NCBI GenBank assembly: GCA_963720785.1 | Contig: CAVRGQ010000001.1 | Location: 1 to 64,000, forward strand | Source of the DNA: CAVRGQ01 sp963720785 | GTDB taxonomy: Bacteria; Actinomycetota; Acidimicrobiia; IMCC26256; DASPTH01 | Reading direction: 5' to 3' | DNA length: 64,000 nt | Shown: positions 16,414-26,314 of the stretch, piece by piece | Numbering within the stretch: the first letter of the stretch is position 1 | Layout of the letters: each line of letters begins with the position of its first letter | Notes under the pieces: generated by a model | Databases searched by the model: none | Told to the model about the DNA's origin: nothing | The model's input: the letters and a program-made list of their open reading frames with translations, nothing else | Translations under genes and position numbers: made by a program

Positions 16414-18018
16414 GTGCCCGACCCCCGCACCCCCCGTCAGGTCATCGACGACATCGAAGCGCGCCTCCAGCCACTGGAGATCGAGCTGGCCGAGGCGTGG
16501 TGGGAATCGAACACCCGCTCCTCGCCCCAGGCCGACGAGCGCCGCATCCAGGCCGAGCTGGCCCGCCGGTCCTTCCTTGCCGACGCCGATCTGTTCGACC
16601 AGCTCCGCCGCGCCCGGGAGGAGGTCACCGCCGACTCCACCGACGGCACCAACCCGCGTGACGGTCGTCGGCTGACCATCCTCCACGACGCGTTCGTCGC
16701 GCACCAGGTGCCCGCCGAGCTGCGACGGGAGATGGTCGAGCTCGAGACGGCGGTCGAGTCCACCTTCAACAACTTCCGCGGCGAGATCGACGGCGAGCGC
16801 GTCGACGACAACGCGATCTCGGAGATCCTCCGCACCAGCGCCGACGTCCACGAGCGCCGCGCCGCGTGGGAGGCGTCGAAGCAGATCGGCGCGCAGGTGG
16901 CCGACGGCATCCGTGAGCTCGCCCGCCTGCGCAACCGCGCCGCTCGCGACCTCGGGTACCGCGACCACTTCGCCATGGCCCTCGCCACCGGTGAGCTCGA
17001 CGAGGACCGCCTCTTCGCCACCCTCGCCGACGTCGACGCCGCCACCATCGGCCCGTTCGGCGAGTGGAAGGCCCAGCTCGACGCGTCGCTCGCGGCGCGG
17101 TTCGGTTGCCCGATCGACGACCTGCGCCCCTGGCACCTCGACGACCCGTTCTTCCAGACCCCGCCGGCCGACGGCGCGCTCAGCGTCGACCAATTCTTCG
17201 AGGGCGCCGACCTCGAGTCGCTCACGCTGCGCACCTACGACGGTCTCGGCCTCGACCTGCGCCCCGTGCTCGAGGGCAGCGACCTCTACGCGCGCGACGG
17301 CAAGAGCCAACACGCGTTCTGCATCGACATCGACCGCCAGGGCGACGTGCGCGTGCTGTGCAACGTGGAGCCCAGCGAGCGCTGGATGGACACGATGCTG
17401 CACGAGTTCGGCCACGCCATCTACGACCGCGAGTCCGACCGTTCGCTGCCGTGGCTGCTGCGCGGCGCCGCGCACCCGCTCACCACCGAGGGCATCGCCA
17501 TGCTCATGGGGCGTCTCGCGCGCCATCCGGAGTGGCTCACCGCAGTCGCCGGCGTCGATCCCGCCACCGTCGCCGAGCTCGCCCCCGCACTCGCGGAGGC
17601 GCAGCGCGCCGCCCTGCTCACCTTCGCCCGTTGGGTGCTGGTGATGACCAACTTCGAACGGCGCCTCTACGCCGATCCCGACGGCGACCTCGACACGCTG
17701 TGGTGGGACCTGGTCGAGCGTTACCAGCAGGTGCAACGGCCCGACGGTCGCGCGGCGCCCGACTGGGCGGCGAAGATCCACCTCGCCGCCGCGCCCGTCT
17801 ACTACCAGAACTATCTCTACGGAGAGCTCTTCGCCTCGCAGCTCGACGCCACCCTCACCGAGCGCGCCGGCGGTCTCGTCGACCGCCCCGCTGCCGGTGA
17901 GCTGCTCGTGCGCGACGTGTTCGCGCCGAGCGCATCGGTGCGCTGGGACGCGCTCGTGGAACGCGCCACCGGCGAGCCCCTCTCCGCCACCCACCTCGCA
18001 CGGCAACTGGAGCGCTGA
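16414..18018 (+). CDS. M2-family zinc metallopeptidase (peptidyl-dipeptidase A / ACE-like)
   Basis: A 534-residue protein related to bacterial angiotensin-converting-enzyme homologs. The zinc motif HEFGHA is at about residue 330 and the third ligand Glu is in 'TTEGIAMLM' about 28 residues later. The helical N-terminal lid (residues 1-150) and the C-terminal 'PVYYQNYLYGELFASQL' are typical. No signal peptide is visible, so it is likely cytosolic. It removes C-terminal dipeptides from oligopeptides in characterised relatives. The start is GTG 16414; the stop overlaps the next ATG (TGATG). Confidence 0.85.
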   Translation: MPDPRTPRQVIDDIEARLQPLEIELAEAWWESNTRSSPQADERRIQAELARRSFLADADLFDQLRRAREEVTADSTDGTNPRDGRRLTILHDAFVAHQVPAELRREMVELETAVESTFNNFRGEIDGERVDDNAISEILRTSADVHERRAAWEASKQIGAQVADGIRELARLRNRAARDLGYRDHFAMALATGELDEDRLFATLADVDAATIGPFGEWKAQLDASLAARFGCPIDDLRPWHLDDPFFQTPPADGALSVDQFFEGADLESLTLRTYDGLGLDLRPVLEGSDLYARDGKSQHAFCIDIDRQGDVRVLCNVEPSERWMDTMLHEFGHAIYDRESDRSLPWLLRGAAHPLTTEGIAMLMGRLARHPEWLTAVAGVDPATVAELAPALAEAQRAALLTFARWVLVMTNFERRLYADPDGDLDTLWWDLVERYQQVQRPDGRAAPDWAAKIHLAAAPVYYQNYLYGELFASQLDATLTERAGGLVDRPAAGELLVRDVFAPSASVRWDALVERATGEPLSATHLARQLER

Positions 18019-18822
18019 TGGACCTCGGACTCAAGGGACGGGCCGCGGTCGTCGCGGGTGGCACACGCGGCGTGGGCCGCGCCACCGCGGAGCTGCTCGC
18101 GGCGGAGGGCTGCCGCGTTGCAGTGCTCGCCCGCACGCCGTCACACCTGCGCGAGGCGGAGGACGAGCTGCTCGCCGCCGGCGCGGAGGACGCCATCGGG
18201 CTCGAGTGCAACCTGCTCGATTCGGGTGAGGTCGAGGCCGCGTTCGAGTTCCTCGACGAGCGCTGGGGCGAGCTGCACTGCCTCGTGAACACGGTCGGTC
18301 CCGCGCAGGTCGGCGGTCTCGACGACCTCAGCGACGCCGCGTGGCTCGAGGAGTTCGACCTCGGCGTGCTCACCATGATCCGCACCACACGCTCGGCGAT
18401 GCCGCTCCTGCGCAAGGCCACGTTCGCCGCGCGTCGTCAACGTGGCCGCGTCGGCGATCCGCCACCAGAGCCCCGGGCTCATCGGCTTCACTGCGGCCAA
18501 GGCCGCGATGGCGAGCGCGTCGAAGAACCTGTCGCGCGCGCTCGCCCCCGAGGGCATCATCGTGAACACGGTGGCGCCGGGCACGGTCATGTCGCCCACC
18601 CTCGCGGGCTACCTGGTCGGCACCGACCTCGAGGGTCTGCCCGAAGGCCCGCTCGAGGCCGCGTACGAAGCCATCGCCCGCGACTACGGCGCGTCGAACG
18701 ACATCGGCCGCGTCGGCCTCCCCGAGGAGGTCGCCACCGTCGTGGTGTTCCTCTGCTCGGAGCTGGCCAGCTTCGTGGTGGGCGCGACGATCCCCGTCGA
18801 CGGCGGCACCGATTTCTTCTGA
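18018..18822 (+). CDS. SDR-family protein with Tyr-to-Phe active site, frameshifted
   Basis: A Rossmann-fold short-chain dehydrogenase. The cofactor motif is 'VVAGGTRGVGRATAELLAAE', followed by the strand 'LHCLVNTVGPAQ'. An extra base near 18428 (TTCGCCGCGCG for TTCGCGCGCG) breaks the frame; repaired it reads TFARVVNVAASAIRH and on to 'GATIPVDGGTDFF' (267 residues). At the Y-X3-K position it has F-T-A-A-K, with Phe for the catalytic Tyr, 12 residues after the conserved Ser. It may bind cofactor without normal dehydrogenase activity. It follows the M2 peptidase directly and precedes an acyl-CoA ligase. Confidence 0.75.
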
Positions 18823-18855
18823 TCTGCTCGTGAACCGTCACACCGGGGGGAGTTG

Positions 18856-20456
18856 ATGGAGTTCAACCTGGCCGATCTGTGGGAGGGCGTCGTCGACGCC
18901 GCGCCCGACGCGGAGGCGATGGTGTGCGGCGAACGCCGCCTCACCTTCGCCGCGGCCGACGAACGCGTGAACCGGCTCGCCCACCACCTGCAGGCCGCGG
19001 GCATCGGGCCGGGCGACCACGTCGCGCTCTACCTCTACAACGGCACCGAATATCTCGAGGGCATGCTCGCCGCGTTCAAGATCCGCGCGGTACCGGTCAA
19101 CGTGAACTACCGCTACGTGGAGGACGAGCTGCGCTACCTGCTCGCCGACTCGGACGCGAAGGCCGTGGTGTACCACCGCGAGTTCACCGCCAAGCTCGAT
19201 GCCGCGCGCGCCGACCTGCCGTTGCTGCGCACGTTCGTGGTCGTCGAGGACGACTCCGGGGCCGCGCCGCTCGACGGCGCGGTCGAGTACGAGGACGCGC
19301 TCGCGGGCGCGTCGGCGGCACGCGACTTCGGCCCGCGCTCCCCGACGACCTCTACATCCTCTACACGGGTGGCACCACCGGCATGCCCAAGGGCGTGATG
19401 TGGCGCAGCGAGGACGTGTTCTTCGGCGCGTTCGGTGGTGGCAACCTCGGCGGTGCAGCCATCGAGACGCCCGCGCAGATCACCGAGTCGCTCGACACCG
19501 GCCGTCGCGTGCTGCCCGCATGCCCGTTCATGCACGGGACCGCGCACTGGATGGCCTTCGCCACCCTCTACGGCGGCGGCTGCGTCGTCATCTCCCCCGA
19601 CCGCCACTTCAGCTCCGACGGCCTGTGGCGCCTGATCGAGGCGGAGCGGGTCTCGTTCCTCGTCATCGTCGGCGACGCGTTCGGCCGGCCGCTGATCGAG
19701 ACGATCGCCACCATGGACCCGCCGCCCGACGTCGCCGCGCTCACCGTCGTGCTCTCGGGCGGCGCGATCCTCTCGCCGTCGGTGAAGCAGGCGTGGGTCG
19801 ACCGGCTGCCCGGCATGTTGCTCATCGACGGCTTCGGCGCCTCGGAGACCGGCGGCCAGGGTCAGAGCGTGTCGGCCGCGGGCGGCGCCATCGAGACGGC
19901 GGCGCGCTTCGCGGTGAACGACGAGACCACCGTGCTCGACGACGACATGCAGCCCCTGCCTCCGGGCGTGATCGGCAAGCTGGCGCGTCGCGGTCGCGTG
20001 CCGATCGGGTACTACAAGGACCCGGAGAAGACCGCGGCCACATTCCCGGTGATCGACGGCGTGCGCTGGTCGGTGCCGGGCGACCACGCCCGCATCGAGG
20101 ACGACGGCACCATCACCGTGCTCGGGCGCGGTTCGGTCTCGATCAACACCGGCGGCGAAAAGGTGTACCCCGAAGAGGTCGAGGTCGCGTTGAAATCCCA
20201 CCCCGCGGTGTTCGATGCCGTCGTCGTCGGCGTGCCCGACGAGCGGTGGGGCGAGCGCGTCGTCGCGCTCGTCGAAACTCGTGATGGCGAGGTCACGGAC
20301 TTCGCGTCACTCGATGCGCACGTGCGCGCCCACGTCGCGTCGTACAAGGCGCCGCGCGAAGTCATGTTCGTGAAGCAGGTGCTCCGCTCCCCGAGCGGCA
20401 AGCCCGACTACCGCTGGGCCAGGATCGTCGCCGTCGACGGTCTCGCAGCACGGTGA
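18856..20456 (+). CDS. Acyl-CoA synthetase (FadD-like), frameshifted
   Basis: An AMP-binding acyl-CoA ligase. The N-terminal part is 'MEFNLADLWEGVVDAAPDAE'; the adenylate loop is 'LYILYTGGTTGMPKGVMW'; the hinge and C-terminal regions are 'NTGGEKVYPEEVE' and 'LRSPSGKPDYRWAR' with the catalytic Lys. One base is missing in the run near 19341 (CGCTCCCCGAC). Restoring it joins 'FGPRSPDDLYILYTGG', for about 533 residues. ATG 18856 follows a GGGGGGAG. The stop overlaps the next GTG. This sequence type is frequent in steroid and fatty-acid clusters; substrate unknown. Confidence 0.85.
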
Positions 20457-21433
20457 GCGCGCACATCCGCTGGGGCATCGCCGCGACCGGCGGCATCGCC
20501 CGCTCGTTCGCCCAGGCCCTGGCCCTCGTCCCCGACGCCGACCTCGTCGCAGTGGCGTCGCGCAACCAGGAGCGCGCCGACGCGTTCGCTCAGGAGTGGT
20601 CGATCCCGCGCGCGCACGCGAGCTACGAGTCGCTCGCCGCCGATCCGCGAGTCGACGCGGTGTACGTCGCGTCCCCCCACTCACGGCATTGCGCCGACGC
20701 GGTGCTGTATCTCGATGCCGGCAAGCACGTGCTCTGCGAGAAGCCACTCGCGCTGAGCGCGGCGCAGGTCCTGGAGATGACCGCCGCGGCGCAGCGCAAC
20801 GGCCGCTTCCTCATGGAGGCGCTGTGGTCGCGCTTCCTCCCCGCGTATCAGGCCCTCACCGAGCTCCTCGATGACGGAGCGATCGGTGCGCCGCGGCTGG
20901 TCGAGGCCGACTTCGGGTTCCGCGCGCCGGTGCGGCCGGAACACCGGCTGTTCGACCCCGCGCAGGGCGGCGGTGCGCTGCTCGACCTGGGCATCTACCC
21001 ACTCAACCTCGCCCTTCTCGTCCTCGGCCATCCCGTGGAGGTACGCGCGGTCGGCGTCCTCGGCGAGACCGGTGTCGACGAGCAGACCGCCGCGGTGCTC
21101 CGCCACCACGACGGCGCCGTGAGCGTCGTCAAGGCCGCGATCCGCACCTCCCTCGCCTGCAACGCGCGGATCGCCGGCACCGACGGTCACATCGACGTCC
21201 CGGCGTTCATGCACTGCCCCGACCATCTCCAGGTGACGACCATCGAGGGGACGCGCCGCATCGACGCGCCCATGGAGGGCAACGGGCTGCACCACCAGGT
21301 GCACGAGGTGCACCACTGCATCCGCGCCGGGCTCACCGCGAGCCCGGTGATGCCGCTCTCGGAGTCGCTCGCGCTGGCAACGACCATGGACGACATCCGC
21401 ATGCAACTCGGGCTGCACTACCCGGGCGAGTGA
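20453..21433 (+). CDS. Gfo/Idh/MocA family oxidoreductase
   Basis: A 326-residue NAD(P)-dependent sugar or sugar-alcohol oxidoreductase. The Rossmann start is 'IRWGIAATGGIARSFAQAL', the diagnostic EKP is in 'HVLCEKPLALSAAQVL' near residue 97, and the C-terminal domain has 'GGGALLDLGIYPLNLALLVL'. It lies 27 bases upstream of the GH3 glycosidase gene, so a role on a sugar released by that enzyme is reasonable but not shown. The start is GTG 20453, overlapping the ligase stop. Confidence 0.88.
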   Translation: MSAHIRWGIAATGGIARSFAQALALVPDADLVAVASRNQERADAFAQEWSIPRAHASYESLAADPRVDAVYVASPHSRHCADAVLYLDAGKHVLCEKPLALSAAQVLEMTAAAQRNGRFLMEALWSRFLPAYQALTELLDDGAIGAPRLVEADFGFRAPVRPEHRLFDPAQGGGALLDLGIYPLNLALLVLGHPVEVRAVGVLGETGVDEQTAAVLRHHDGAVSVVKAAIRTSLACNARIAGTDGHIDVPAFMHCPDHLQVTTIEGTRRIDAPMEGNGLHHQVHEVHHCIRAGLTASPVMPLSESLALATTMDDIRMQLGLHYPGE

Positions 21434-21460
21434 CGGCGCCGTGACCACTGGAGGTCCCTG

Positions 21461-24007
21461 ATGACCGAACGTGTCGACCAACTGGTCGCGCACCTGACCC
21501 TCGACGAGAAGGCCGCGCTGACGGCCGGGGTCGACATGTGGGCGACCGCGGCCGTCGAGCGCCTGGGCATCCCGTCGATCACCGTCACCGACGGGCCCAA
21601 CGGCGCGCGCGGCACCGCCCTGTTCGGGCTGGGCGGCGAGACCGCAGTGTGCATCCCGTGTGGCTCGGCGCTGGGCGCCACGTGGGACCCTGCCCTCGTC
21701 GAGCGCGTGGGCGTGATGCTCGGCGAGGAGGCGCTCACCAAGGCGTGCCGTGCCCTGCTCGCTCCCACCGTGAACATCCACCGCTCCCCCACGGGCGGTC
21801 GCAACTTCGAGTGCTACTCCGAGGACCCGCTGCTCTCGGGGAAGACGGCCGCGGCCTTCGTGCGCGGCGTGCAATCGCAGGGCGTCGTCACCACGGTCAA
21901 GCACTTCGCCGGCAACGACGCCGAGTTCGAACGCAACACGGTCGACTCGGTGATCGACGAGCGTGCGCTGCGCGAGATCTACCTCGTGCCGTTCGAGCTC
22001 GCAGTCACCGAGGGCGGCGCCCTCGGGATCATGACCGGGTACAACCGCCTCAACGGTGTGCACTGCGCGATGCACGAGGAGTTGCTCGCCGGGATCCTGC
22101 GCGGCGAATGGGGTTTCGAGGGGTTCGTGGTCACCGACTGGTTCGGCGCGCTCGACACCGAGCAGTCGTCGCGGGCGGGCGTCGACGTCGAGATGCCCGG
22201 CCCCGGTCGCGCCTACGGGCCCGCGCTCGCGCAGGCCGTGCGCGACGGCATCATCAGCGAGACCGACGTCGACCGGCTGGTCGGTCACTACCTCGGTGTG
22301 CTCGATCGGCTCGGCGTGCTCGACGCCCCGCCCGCCGGTCCCAGTGCCTCCGTCGACCGTCCGGAGCACCGTGTGTTGGCCCGCGAAGCGTCGATCTCGT
22401 CACTGGTGCTGTTGCAGAACGACGGCGTGCTGCCCTTCGATCCGTCGTCAATCAGCCGCGTGGCGGTGATCGGACCGAATGCCGAGCGCGCCCAGATCAT
22501 GGGCGGCGGATCGGCTGCACTCGCACCCCACTACGTGGTGAGCCCGCTGGATGCACTGCGCGCGCGCTTCGGTGACGACGTGACCGTCACCTACGAACGC
22601 GGTTGCGTGATCGACAAGACGACGCCGGAAGTCGCACCCCCGCGCATCACCACGCCCGACGGCCGGCCCGGGCTGCTCCTCGAACAGTTCGACAGCGACC
22701 AGATTGCCGGCGAACCCGACTCGACGCGCGTGTGCGCCGACGGCAAGGTCATCGTCGTGGGCGACATGGCGCTGGGCTTCGACGCACCCCCGGTGTCCCT
22801 GCGCGTTACCGGCGTGTACACGGCCGACGAGACCGGGCCGCACGAGTTCACCTTTGTGCAGATCCTCGGCGGCGCGCGCGTCAGCATCGACGGCGAGGTC
22901 GTGTTCGACGGCATCACCGACCCCCCGCCGCCCGGCACCGAGTTCTTCGGGATGGGCAGCGCCGAGCGCAACGCGACCCTCGACCTCGTCGCCGGCCGGA
23001 CCGTGCAGATCGTCGCCGAGTACCACACGCCCAGGGGCATGGGCCTCATCCGCGGCGTCAAGATCGGCTGCCGCCTCCCCGAGCCTCCCGACCTGATGGA
23101 CCGTGCGGTCGCGGCGGCCGACGCCGCCGACGTGGCCGTCGTCGTGGTGGGCACGAACGCCGACTGGGAGAGCGAGGGCCACGACCGCGACACGATGGAC
23201 CTCCCCGGCGCCCAGGACGAGCTCGTCCGTCGCGTGTGCGCGGCCAACCCGAACACGGTCGTGGTGGTGAACACCGGCTCCCCCGTCACCATGGACTGGG
23301 CCGACGACGCGCCGGCGATCCTGCAGTCGTGGTTCGGCGGCCAGGAGATGGGCAACGCGCTCGCCGCCGTGCTCACCGGCGACGCCGATCCCGGCGGCCG
23401 CCTCCCCACCACGCTGCCGCTCCGCCTCGAGCACAACCCCTCGTTCGGCAACTTCCCCGGGGAGAACAGCGAGATCCGCTACGGCGAGAGCCTCCTCGTC
23501 GGCTACCGCTGGTACGACTCGCGTCACCTGCCCGTGCGCTTCCCGTTCGGCCACGGCCTCTCGTACAGCAACTTCGAGATCGGCGTGCCCCGCGCACCAG
23601 AGTCGTTCGCGCCCGGCGCCACGATCACCGTCGAGGTTCCCGTCACCAACACGGGCACACGACGCGGCAACGAGGTGGTGCAGGTGTACGTCGAGTCGGT
23701 GTCGCCCCGTGCGGTGCGGCCCTCGAGGGAGCTCAAGGCCTTCACCAAGGTGGAGCTCGATCCGGGCGAGACCACCACCGTGAGTCTGGAACTCGGCGAC
23801 CGCGCGTTCGCGTACTGGGACCCGGCCGACCCCTACTGGGCGTCGACGGCCGAGCAGCGCGCCACCGGCGTCGTGCCCACCGGCGGGATCAACGCCCTCC
23901 ACCGCGAGGAGGCGGGCTGGTACGTCGACCCGGGCGAGTACCGCATCCACGTCGGCCGTTCGTCGGCCGACGTCTCGCACACGCACGCCATCCGCATCGA
24001 AGCCTGA
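21461..24007 (+). CDS. GH3 beta-glucosidase with inserted PA14 domain
   Basis: An 848-residue glycoside hydrolase family 3 enzyme. The N-terminal barrel contains 'VTDGPNGARG', 'VKHFAGNDAEFERN' and the nucleophile Asp in 'GFVVTDWFGALDT' near residue 226. A PA14 carbohydrate-binding domain is inserted at about residues 400-540 ('LLLEQFDSDQIAGEP', 'ARVSIDGEVVFDG'), as in KglA/Bgl3B-type enzymes. A fibronectin-III-like C-terminal domain is at about 700-790. No signal peptide is seen, so a cytosolic exo-beta-glycosidase is likely. The gene is intact and follows the Gfo/Idh/MocA gene. Confidence 0.92.
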   Translation: MTERVDQLVAHLTLDEKAALTAGVDMWATAAVERLGIPSITVTDGPNGARGTALFGLGGETAVCIPCGSALGATWDPALVERVGVMLGEEALTKACRALLAPTVNIHRSPTGGRNFECYSEDPLLSGKTAAAFVRGVQSQGVVTTVKHFAGNDAEFERNTVDSVIDERALREIYLVPFELAVTEGGALGIMTGYNRLNGVHCAMHEELLAGILRGEWGFEGFVVTDWFGALDTEQSSRAGVDVEMPGPGRAYGPALAQAVRDGIISETDVDRLVGHYLGVLDRLGVLDAPPAGPSASVDRPEHRVLAREASISSLVLLQNDGVLPFDPSSISRVAVIGPNAERAQIMGGGSAALAPHYVVSPLDALRARFGDDVTVTYERGCVIDKTTPEVAPPRITTPDGRPGLLLEQFDSDQIAGEPDSTRVCADGKVIVVGDMALGFDAPPVSLRVTGVYTADETGPHEFTFVQILGGARVSIDGEVVFDGITDPPPPGTEFFGMGSAERNATLDLVAGRTVQIVAEYHTPRGMGLIRGVKIGCRLPEPPDLMDRAVAAADAADVAVVVVGTNADWESEGHDRDTMDLPGAQDELVRRVCAANPNTVVVVNTGSPVTMDWADDAPAILQSWFGGQEMGNALAAVLTGDADPGGRLPTTLPLRLEHNPSFGNFPGENSEIRYGESLLVGYRWYDSRHLPVRFPFGHGLSYSNFEIGVPRAPESFAPGATITVEVPVTNTGTRRGNEVVQVYVESVSPRAVRPSRELKAFTKVELDPGETTTVSLELGDRAFAYWDPADPYWASTAEQRATGVVPTGGINALHREEAGWYVDPGEYRIHVGRSSADVSHTHAIRIEA

Positions 24008-24027
24008 CCATCGAGGAGCCCGCCAGC

Positions 24028-24658
24028 ATGTTCGACCTGACCGGGAAGGTGGCGCTGGTGACCGGCGCCGGCCAGAGCATCGGCGCGGGCATCGCAGAGA
24101 CGCTCGCCGAGGCGGGCGCCGCAGTTGCGGTGAACGACCTCGTCGCCGAGCGCGCCGAGGCCACCGCCGTGCGCATCCGCGAGCAGGGCGGCACCGCGTT
24201 CGTCGCGCCGTTCGACGTCACCGGCTACGACGCAGTGTTCGCCGCGTAGCCGCCGTCGAGGGCGAGTTCGGCCCTATCGACGTGCTCGTGAACAACGCGG
24301 GGATCGCCGAGGGCGCAGGCGCCAAGTTCTTCCTCGACGACGAAGCGACCCCGGAGTACTGGCACAAGTGGGTCGATCTGAACCTCTACGGCGTGATGTA
24401 CACGTGCAAGGCGGTCGTACCGGGCATGGTCGAGCGCGGTTTCGGTCGCGTCGTCACCATCTCGTCGGGTGCGGGCACGCAGGGCCTCGCCATCGGCATG
24501 TCGGCCTACGCCGCAGGCAAGGGTGGCGCGATCGGCTTCATGCGCCACCTGGCGATGGAGACCGCGACGTCGGGGCCACCGTCGTGTGGCTCGCCGCCGA
24601 GGGCTCGTGGATCACCGGCCAGACCATCCAGGTGAACGGCGGCTCCACCACCACGTGA
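24028..24658 (+). pseudogene. Short-chain dehydrogenase remnant: frameshift plus internal deletion
   Basis: The N-terminus 'MFDLTGKVALVTGAGQSIGAG' is a normal SDR. A missing base near 24243 (TTCGCCGCGTAG for a GCGCGCG run) creates an in-frame TAG. The frame resumes at 'AAVEGEFGPIDVLVNNAG' and includes SYAAGKGG-like active-site residues (MSAYAAGKGGAIGF). Near 24565, 'AMETA' jumps out of frame directly to 'DVGATVVWLAAEGSWITGQ', so about 50-60 residues of the usual substrate-loop region are absent. Either the gene is truly decayed or the assembly collapsed here. It ends 'QVNGGSTTT' and is followed by another SDR. Confidence 0.75.
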
Positions 24659-24698
24659 ACCCGGTAGGGTGCCGCCGCCCCACACTCCGAGAGGAACC

Positions 24699-25520
24699 AT
24701 GATGGCCGGAAGATTTGCAGGACGACGGGTAGTGGTGACCGGCGCGAGCCGGGGAATCGGTGCCGGCATCGCGGAGCGCATGGCCGCCGAAGGCGCTCAC
24801 GTGGTCATCACCGCCCGTACCTTCGAGAAGCACGACCACCTCGCAGGTTCGTTGCAGGAGACCGCGGCGCGTTTGTCGACGTACGGCACGAAGGTCGGGA
24901 TCGTCGTCGCCGACCTCACCAGTGAGACCGACCGCGCGCGGGTGATCCCCGAGGCGGTCGAGCAACTCGGCGGTCCCGTCGAGATCCTCGTGAACAACGC
25001 GGCGGCGTCGATCCAGAAGCCGCTCGACGGGTTCTCCACGAAGCGGCGCAACATCATGTTCGAGGCGAACGCGAACGCGCCGCTCGACCTCTCGCTCGCC
25101 GCACTGCCGGCGATGCGTGACGCCGGTGAGGGGTGGATCGTCAACGTCTCGAGCGACAGCTCGAAGCTGTGGCCCGGCCCGCCGGCCGAGTTCTCGCCCA
25201 CCGCGATCAACATCTCCGCGTACGGCGCGTCGAAAGCCGCCCTCAACCGGCTCAGCAACGGTCTCGCCATGGAGGTCTACGGCACCGGGATCCGCATCAA
25301 CACCGTGCAGCCCCGTGCCGCGGTGCTCAGCGAGGGCGCGGCGGAGCTCGTGGGCAACATGCTCCGGCCCGACCAGATCGAGTCGATGGAGGCGATGGTC
25401 GAGGGCACCGTGTTCCTCTGCGACTGCCCTGCCGACTTCACCGGCCAGATCACCGTGAGCCTCGACAACATCGAGAAGTTCGGCCTCACCGTCCACAACC
25501 TCGACGGCACCCCCCAGTAG
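24699..25520 (+). CDS. Short-chain dehydrogenase/reductase
   Basis: An intact 273-residue SDR. The cofactor motif is 'VVVTGASRGIGAGIAERMAA' and the active site is Y-X3-K in 'NISAYGASKAALNRL', with Ser in 'NVSSDSS'. An insertion 'KLWPGPPAEFSPTAI' before the Tyr is unusual. GAGAGGA precedes ATG 24699. The C-terminus ends 'GLTVHNLDGTPQ' without the common G-G-hydrophobic motif. It converges on the next SDR with a 7-base gap. It is probably an alcohol dehydrogenase or 3-hydroxyacyl-CoA dehydrogenase of the catabolic island. Confidence 0.85.
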   Translation: MMAGRFAGRRVVVTGASRGIGAGIAERMAAEGAHVVITARTFEKHDHLAGSLQETAARLSTYGTKVGIVVADLTSETDRARVIPEAVEQLGGPVEILVNNAAASIQKPLDGFSTKRRNIMFEANANAPLDLSLAALPAMRDAGEGWIVNVSSDSSKLWPGPPAEFSPTAINISAYGASKAALNRLSNGLAMEVYGTGIRINTVQPRAAVLSEGAAELVGNMLRPDQIESMEAMVEGTVFLCDCPADFTGQITVSLDNIEKFGLTVHNLDGTPQ

Positions 25521-25527
25521 CCCACGT

Positions 25528-26314
25528 TCAGTCGAGGAGGCCCCACTCGCGGGCGACGTCGGGCACCTCGATCGTCGCGCCGTTGGGGAACTCGCTTTCG
25601 GCGAGGCCATCTCCGCGGAGGATCCGGGCGAAGGCCTCGCCGATCGCGTCGACCGGGGCCGCGTGGTCCGCCACGAACGCGAGCTCGTCACCCGCGGCGA
25701 GCACCCGCTCGGTGGCGACGGCGCCCGGTTGCAGGTTGAGGAAGCGAAGCTCCGGGTGTTCCACCGCCAGTTGCTCGGCGATGCGGTTCATGCCCGCCTT
25801 CGACACGCCGTACGTGAGCACCCAGCCGCCGTCACCCGGGCCGTGCGTCGGCGGGAAGTAGCCCGCGCCGCTGGTGGTGAACGCGATGGTGCCGCTTCCC
25901 CGCTCCGCCATGTGGCGCAGCAGCGGCTGGGTGAACAGCAGCTGCGCGGTCACGTTGGCGTACAGGCGCGCCTCGATCTCCTCGCGTGGCGTGTCCACGA
26001 ACCGCGCCAAGCCCGACGGCGCGACGTAGATCGCGTTGTTGAGCAGGAGGTCGACCCGGCCGTACGCGGCGACGGCCTCCTCCGCAGCCGGGCCGAGGCG
26101 GTCGCCGTCGAGCAGGTCGAGCACGAGCGGGGTCGCTCGCCCGCCGGCTTCCTCGACGGCGGCAACCGTCGACTCCAGGCTGCCGGGCAGCGCGACATCG
26201 CCCTCCGCGAGAGTGCGCCCGGTCACCACGACGTCGATCCCACGCCGACCGAGCGCGATCGCGGTCGGCGCGGCCGATGCCACGCGTCGCCCCCGTGACC
26301 ACTGCGACCGTCAT
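25528..26314 (-). CDS. Short-chain dehydrogenase/reductase, frameshifted
   Basis: The true N-terminus is MTVAVVTGATRGIGRA at ATG 26314. An extra base near 26267 (CGCGCCGACC for CGCGCGACC) breaks the frame; repaired it reads 'GIGRATAIALGRRGIDVVV' and continues to the active site 'VLTYGVSKAGMNRIAEQL' and the end 'VPDVAREWGLLD', giving 261 residues. The start overlaps the stop of the LLM gene (ATGA), making a TetR-LLM-SDR operon. It likely oxidises or reduces a pathway intermediate. Confidence 0.83.

Noticed and set aside
16090..18006. A 638-codon minus-strand frame opposite the M2 peptidase
   Set aside because: The plus-strand product has HEFGHA and family-wide similarity; the antisense product has none.
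24661..25550. Large open frames opposite the intact SDR gene (for example a 359-codon frame on the minus strand)
   Set aside because: In very G+C-rich DNA the antisense of a gene often lacks stops; composition is Arg/Ser/Gly-rich and shows no family motifs.
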